DNA of 55,592 nt from CBDCWQ01 sp965223435 (GTDB taxonomy: Bacteria; Myxococcota; Kuafuiibacteriia; Kuafuiibacteriales; Kuafuiibacteriaceae). The translations under genes were made by a program, and so were the position numbers. Each line of letters starts with the position of its first letter. Within the stretch, counting starts at the first letter, position 1. Of this stretch, positions 53,025 through 55,592 are shown one piece after another. Under the pieces are notes generated by a model, which saw only the letters and a program-made list of their open reading frames with translations, was not told the origin of the DNA and made no database searches. The DNA is taken from NCBI GenBank assembly GCA_965223435.1, contig CBDCWQ010000003.1:1-55592 (forward strand), written 5' to 3'.

Positions 53025-53366
53025 ATGCAAATGGCTCGAAAATCGCTTGTCTTGTTTCTGTCGGGATTGTTGCTTTTTGTGGCGATTCCTAGGGCAACTG
53101 TAGCAGCGAGCACAGCATTCCAGCAAGAGGAGGAGCCTGCACCAGACATTCGCGACCGGATTGCCGACTTTATTGAACAATTTGTCACGGATGAAGCATC
53201 TGAAGATGAGGCTGCACTTGCAGACGAAGAAGCGTCCGCAATCGAGATCGATCCCAATATAATCTCTGGCGCGATTGCCATTGTGGCTGTAGGCATAGCC
53301 GCACTGCTGATTGTGCGTGGCTATCAAGCCCCCGGCAAGCGTGATCCCTTCCGCAGCCGCTGGTGA
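53025..53366 (+). CDS. Small exported protein with C-terminal membrane helix
   Basis: The 113-residue protein has a signal peptide or first helix (SLVLFLSGLLLFVAIP), an acidic middle (EQFVTDEASEDEAALADEEA) and a second helix (IISGAIAIVAVGIAALLIV) followed by a short basic tail. I do not recognise a family. The start may be ATG 53025 or 53031; neither has a strong ribosome binding site. Confidence 0.55.
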   Translation: MQMARKSLVLFLSGLLLFVAIPRATVAASTAFQQEEEPAPDIRDRIADFIEQFVTDEASEDEAALADEEASAIEIDPNIISGAIAIVAVGIAALLIVRGYQAPGKRDPFRSRW

Positions 53367-53402
53367 AAAAAGAAAAGTACGTCTCAAAAATAATTCGTTC
53401 AT

Positions 53403-53485
53403 AATCGGTAATTTCGTAATCCGTAATCCGTGAAGACGGTCGGAGCGAAAAACGGAATACGGATAACGGGGTATGGATTACATCG
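53403..53485. repeat. Degenerate CGTAATCCGT repeat before the phosphoesterase gene
   Basis: CGTAATCCGTAATCCGT, ACGGAATACGGATAACGG and ATGGATTAC are variants of the unit seen at 40859-40914 and 33238-33290. No gene is seen in the 189-bp gap. Confidence 0.6.
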
Positions 53486-53555
53486 GTCGCAATTTGTTGT
53501 GATCTACAAAAGAAGTTGATTATTCCCTCTTCTCTCTACCCTCAACGCTTCCCCT

Positions 53556-54392
53556 ATGAAAATCGCTGTCCTCTCTGACATTCATGGCAATCTGCCCGCG
53601 CTACAAATCGTCTTAGCCCATATTGATGCTTGGCAGCCGGAGATGGTTGTCGTCAATGGCGATGTGGTTAATCGTGGGCCGAAGCCGCTGGCATATTGGC
53701 AGCTTATCGAGCAGCGGATACAAGAACAAGGATGGGTGATGACGCTGGGCAACCACGAGCAGTACACGACAGCGTGGGATGAGAAGCGGGAGATCAGTTC
53801 GGCCGAAGCCGATCTCTATCTCAGTTCCTTGTGGACATATCAGCAACTCTCCAGCAGCGCTATCCAACATCTAAAAGCACTGCCACTTGCTCACAGTATT
53901 AGCGCCCATCAAACACTTATTGAGTTTCATCACGCCTCGCCACGTGGAACACAAGACGGTATTGGCCCTTGGACAACCGATGACGAAATCCGCGAAAAAA
54001 TGGTGACAGCGCCCGACATTTTTTTCACTGCGCACACCCACCGCATGTTTGTGCGACAGGTTGACGAGACGCTTGTCATCAACAGCGGCTCGGTCGGCGT
54101 GCCGTTGGATGGTGATAAGCGCTGTGGCTATATTCAACTTGAATGGCGTGATGAATGGTGTGTGGAGCAGGTGCGACTCGACTATGATCGCTCTCAGACA
54201 CAACAGGATTTTGACGATGTTGACTACAACAACGTCTGTGGTGCGTCAGCGGTTTTGCTTTATCTGGAGTGGCGTGATGCGCAATCGTATGTGCCTGCGT
54301 TTTTCCGTGCGTACAACGAATCGCTCAAAGCAGGAACGATAACCCCTAAACAGGCTGTCGCTGCCTATCTCGATGAACTGAACCTTCCGTAA
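53556..54392 (+). CDS. Metallophosphoesterase (calcineurin-like phosphatase)
   Basis: The 278-residue cytosolic enzyme has the metal-binding motifs in order: LSDIHGNLPAL (Asp-x-His), NGDVVNRGPKP (Gly-Asp), TLGNHE (Asn-His-Glu) and FFTAHTHRM near the end. The family hydrolyses phosphomono- or phosphodiesters with two divalent metals, and the sequence is closest in feel to the YfcE/MJ0936-like group. The substrate is not known. Confidence 0.9.
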   Translation: MKIAVLSDIHGNLPALQIVLAHIDAWQPEMVVVNGDVVNRGPKPLAYWQLIEQRIQEQGWVMTLGNHEQYTTAWDEKREISSAEADLYLSSLWTYQQLSSSAIQHLKALPLAHSISAHQTLIEFHHASPRGTQDGIGPWTTDDEIREKMVTAPDIFFTAHTHRMFVRQVDETLVINSGSVGVPLDGDKRCGYIQLEWRDEWCVEQVRLDYDRSQTQQDFDDVDYNNVCGASAVLLYLEWRDAQSYVPAFFRAYNESLKAGTITPKQAVAAYLDELNLP

Positions 54393-54433
54393 CGGCTACA
54401 GCCAAGCACCAATTCAGTTTTTAGATGACCTAA

Positions 54434-54523
54434 ACTAGCGGAGCATCCCTTCGGTGTTGCTCAGGGCAGGCTCTGAGTGCGAACGGAGTGAGCGTATCGA
54501 AGGGTCGCAGCGGAGCATCTAGC
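54434..54523. repeat. Interspersed ~90-bp repeat, copy 2
   Basis: ACTAGCGGAGCATCCCTTCG starts a segment that is the near reverse complement of 45966-46062, with a few substitutions and a short indel. It lies between the convergent phosphoesterase and CheW genes. Confidence 0.7.
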
Positions 54524-54544
54524 TCCTCTCACTTTTCAATTGGT

Positions 54545-55480
54545 CTAAGCGGTAAGCGCCAAGTTTTCGACGTGCGGAATTAGCACTCTTTGCCCACTGT
54601 AACGCGCAGCACCGTAGATCAGCGTTTTGCTGACGTTGACGTCAGATAATGAACTGTGAGGTGCTGGTAAGGTGACAATATCGACGGCAGGATCGGCGTA
54701 GAAGCCAACCATTTTGTCAGCATCGAGTCCGTGCATGATGACAACGCGGTCTTGCTTGGTAAACTCGGTTTCGGCCGATTCGCGCAACCCAAAGCGTTGG
54801 CCCAAGTCTAGCACAGGTACAAGTCGGCCACGCCAGCTCACAACCCCCTTCAGGTAGCTTGGTGCGGTCGGCACCGATTTTATCACCGGATTACGTAAAA
54901 CTTGATCGATTTGTTTGGGCGTGAGGCCAACGGCGTATTGTTCGTTGTCGCTGGTCGTGCCAGGCATTTTGAAGAGTACCAGGTGGCCTTGGCTTGCAGG
55001 TTGCACTGTTTCTAGGTCAAGCTCGGTGTGGTCAGGTGGAGTGGTTTCGGCCGAAGTCTGTGCGTTTGGATGTATATTGTCAGGTTCGACCATCAGCAGT
55101 ACAGTGTCACCTTCAGTGTATACTGAATCTGCCAAGGGGACGCGTGCAACCGGCGGTAGTTGCTGAATTGTTTCCGCGTTGACAAATTGTGCTTGCGAAA
55201 CCTCATCAACAAGTAAACACCATAGCCCCCACCTGCTACGCAGAATTAAAAGGCGCTGATCAGAAATCGGCACGCTACTTTGCATACTGACAAAATCAGC
55301 CAGTCTCAAAACGATCAGATCGCCCTCAGTGGTGGGCAGAAATGCCTCAAACTCGTCATCTGTATCTTGCACAATCCGCACGCGATTTCCGTGCTGGACA
55401 CTCTGCATTTTTGCACGCAGAATGCCAAACTCCTGCTCACCAACACGACAACGCATGATCTCGACAAATTGATTATTCAT
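54545..55480 (-). CDS. CheW-like chemotaxis/signalling protein with two CheW-type domains
   Basis: The 311-residue protein has a degenerate N-terminal CheW-like domain (residues ~5-140, QEFGILRAKMQSVQHGNRVR) and a better one at ~165-311: YAVGLTPKQIDQVLRNPVI, SYLKGVVSWRGRLVPVLDLG and DRVVIMHGLDADKMVGFYA. CheW domains couple receptors to the kinase CheA. No other chemotaxis gene is in the window, so its partners lie elsewhere. Confidence 0.82.
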   Translation of the reverse strand: MNNQFVEIMRCRVGEQEFGILRAKMQSVQHGNRVRIVQDTDDEFEAFLPTTEGDLIVLRLADFVSMQSSVPISDQRLLILRSRWGLWCLLVDEVSQAQFVNAETIQQLPPVARVPLADSVYTEGDTVLLMVEPDNIHPNAQTSAETTPPDHTELDLETVQPASQGHLVLFKMPGTTSDNEQYAVGLTPKQIDQVLRNPVIKSVPTAPSYLKGVVSWRGRLVPVLDLGQRFGLRESAETEFTKQDRVVIMHGLDADKMVGFYADPAVDIVTLPAPHSSLSDVNVSKTLIYGAARYSGQRVLIPHVENLALTA

Positions 55481-55489
55481 AAGCTTTGA

Positions 55490-55560
55490 GACTTTAGGAC
55501 GTTAGACCTTAGACTTTGGGCCTTAGACTAGGGGTCGGTCTGAAGTCAAACGTCCAATAA
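55490..55560. repeat. Degenerate TTAGAC repeat upstream of the CheW gene
   Basis: GGACGTTAGACCTTAGACTT, GGCCTTAGACTAGG and CAAACGTCC are variants of a 7-10-base unit, like those upstream of other genes here. No gene is seen up to the window end. Confidence 0.55.
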
Positions 55561-55592
55561 TTTCTTACCCCGATATCAAAAGCTCTCCCAAT

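Larger units (their letters stand above)
468..55054. repeat. Iterated palindrome TCGGCCGA (core of TTCGGCCGAA), about 75 dispersed copies
   Basis: Copies run from 468-475 to 55047-55054, about one per 740 bp, where chance predicts less than one in the window. About half extend to the 10-base palindrome TTCGGCCGAA. Most lie in genes, in all three frames: Ser-Ala-Glu/Asp, Phe/Ile-Gly-Arg, or Arg-Pro-Lys/Asn. The IS982 and IS5 elements have none. Confidence 0.85.

Noticed and set aside
468..55054. TCGGCCGA copies as cloning or restriction-site artefacts (they contain CGGCCG)
   Set aside because: The copies include flanking bases beyond CGGCCG, lie within conserved protein motifs and are spread evenly through the window.
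1..55592. tRNA, rRNA or CRISPR loci
   Set aside because: I saw no cloverleaf-like, ribosomal or regularly spaced repeat sequence on reading both strands, though a covariance search was not possible.

Overview
The window looks like a chromosomal segment of a Chloroflexota bacterium, most likely of the Anaerolineae type. That placement is an inference from gene content: CSLREA/beta-helix surface proteins, delta-60-repeat proteins, long SARP/BTAD-NACHT-type regulators with small companion proteins, a remnant of a MalT/LuxR-type ATPase regulator, a YcaQ-like glycosylase and an MddA-like methyltransferase. GC content is about 50%. The most pervasive signal is an iterated palindrome, TCGGCCGA (often TTCGGCCGAA), with about 75 copies by eye where less than one is expected.

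Layout. 0.3-2.4 kb: sugar isomerase and Gfo/Idh/MocA oxidoreductase. 2.4-8.6 kb: two tandem ~1020-residue SARP-type regulators with nearly identical 5' ends. 8.6-9.6 kb: small companion proteins and a collapsed MalT/LuxR gene. 9.6-18.1 kb: an apparent cell-envelope operon (cupredoxin, four-helix membrane protein, two giant beta-helix surface proteins). 18.1-22.3 kb: hypothetical protein, YbdK-like ligase, ABC exporter. 22.4-26.3 kb: a decayed locus in which an IS982-family and an IS5-family element have cut up a secreted-protein gene, a P-loop ATPase gene and an upstream gene of unknown function. 26.3-30.6 kb: ArsR/AHSA1/VOC/cupin operon, lipoprotein, acetyltransferase, homocysteine methyltransferase. 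30.6-36.5 kb: two delta-60-repeat surface proteins flanking an acetyltransferase. 36.7-41.5 kb: hydrolase, MddA-like enzyme, small proteins, epimerase, MerR regulator. 41.6-44.6 kb: a ClpP fragment fused to a VanW-type protein, then a broken IS630-family element. 44.7-55.6 kb: YcaQ-like protein, secreted metalloprotease, secreted lipase, PspC protein, phosphoesterase, CheW protein.

How it may work together. Three promoters (upstream of both delta-60 genes and of a 102-residue protein) carry the same triplet of direct heptamers (GGATCGC type, 11/12-bp period) ending exactly 8 bp before a TAnnCT -10 box. Two other promoters (small protein at 8663 and the cupredoxin/beta-helix operon at 9664) carry GCAAGGG heptamers with the same 8-bp geometry. 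This is the layout expected for SARP regulators, so the window seems to hold two SARP-type regulons that control surface proteins. A truncated SARP gene sits divergently beside one of the GGATCGC promoters. Six secreted proteins end in a shared tail (PTAV-like motif, linker, hydrophobic segment, basic end) that looks like an envelope-sorting signal.

Caution. At least eight genes between 38.2 and 47.3 kb contain single-base frameshifts, nearly all explained by one extra base in a short homopolymer. This is as compatible with uncorrected assembly indels as with real gene decay.
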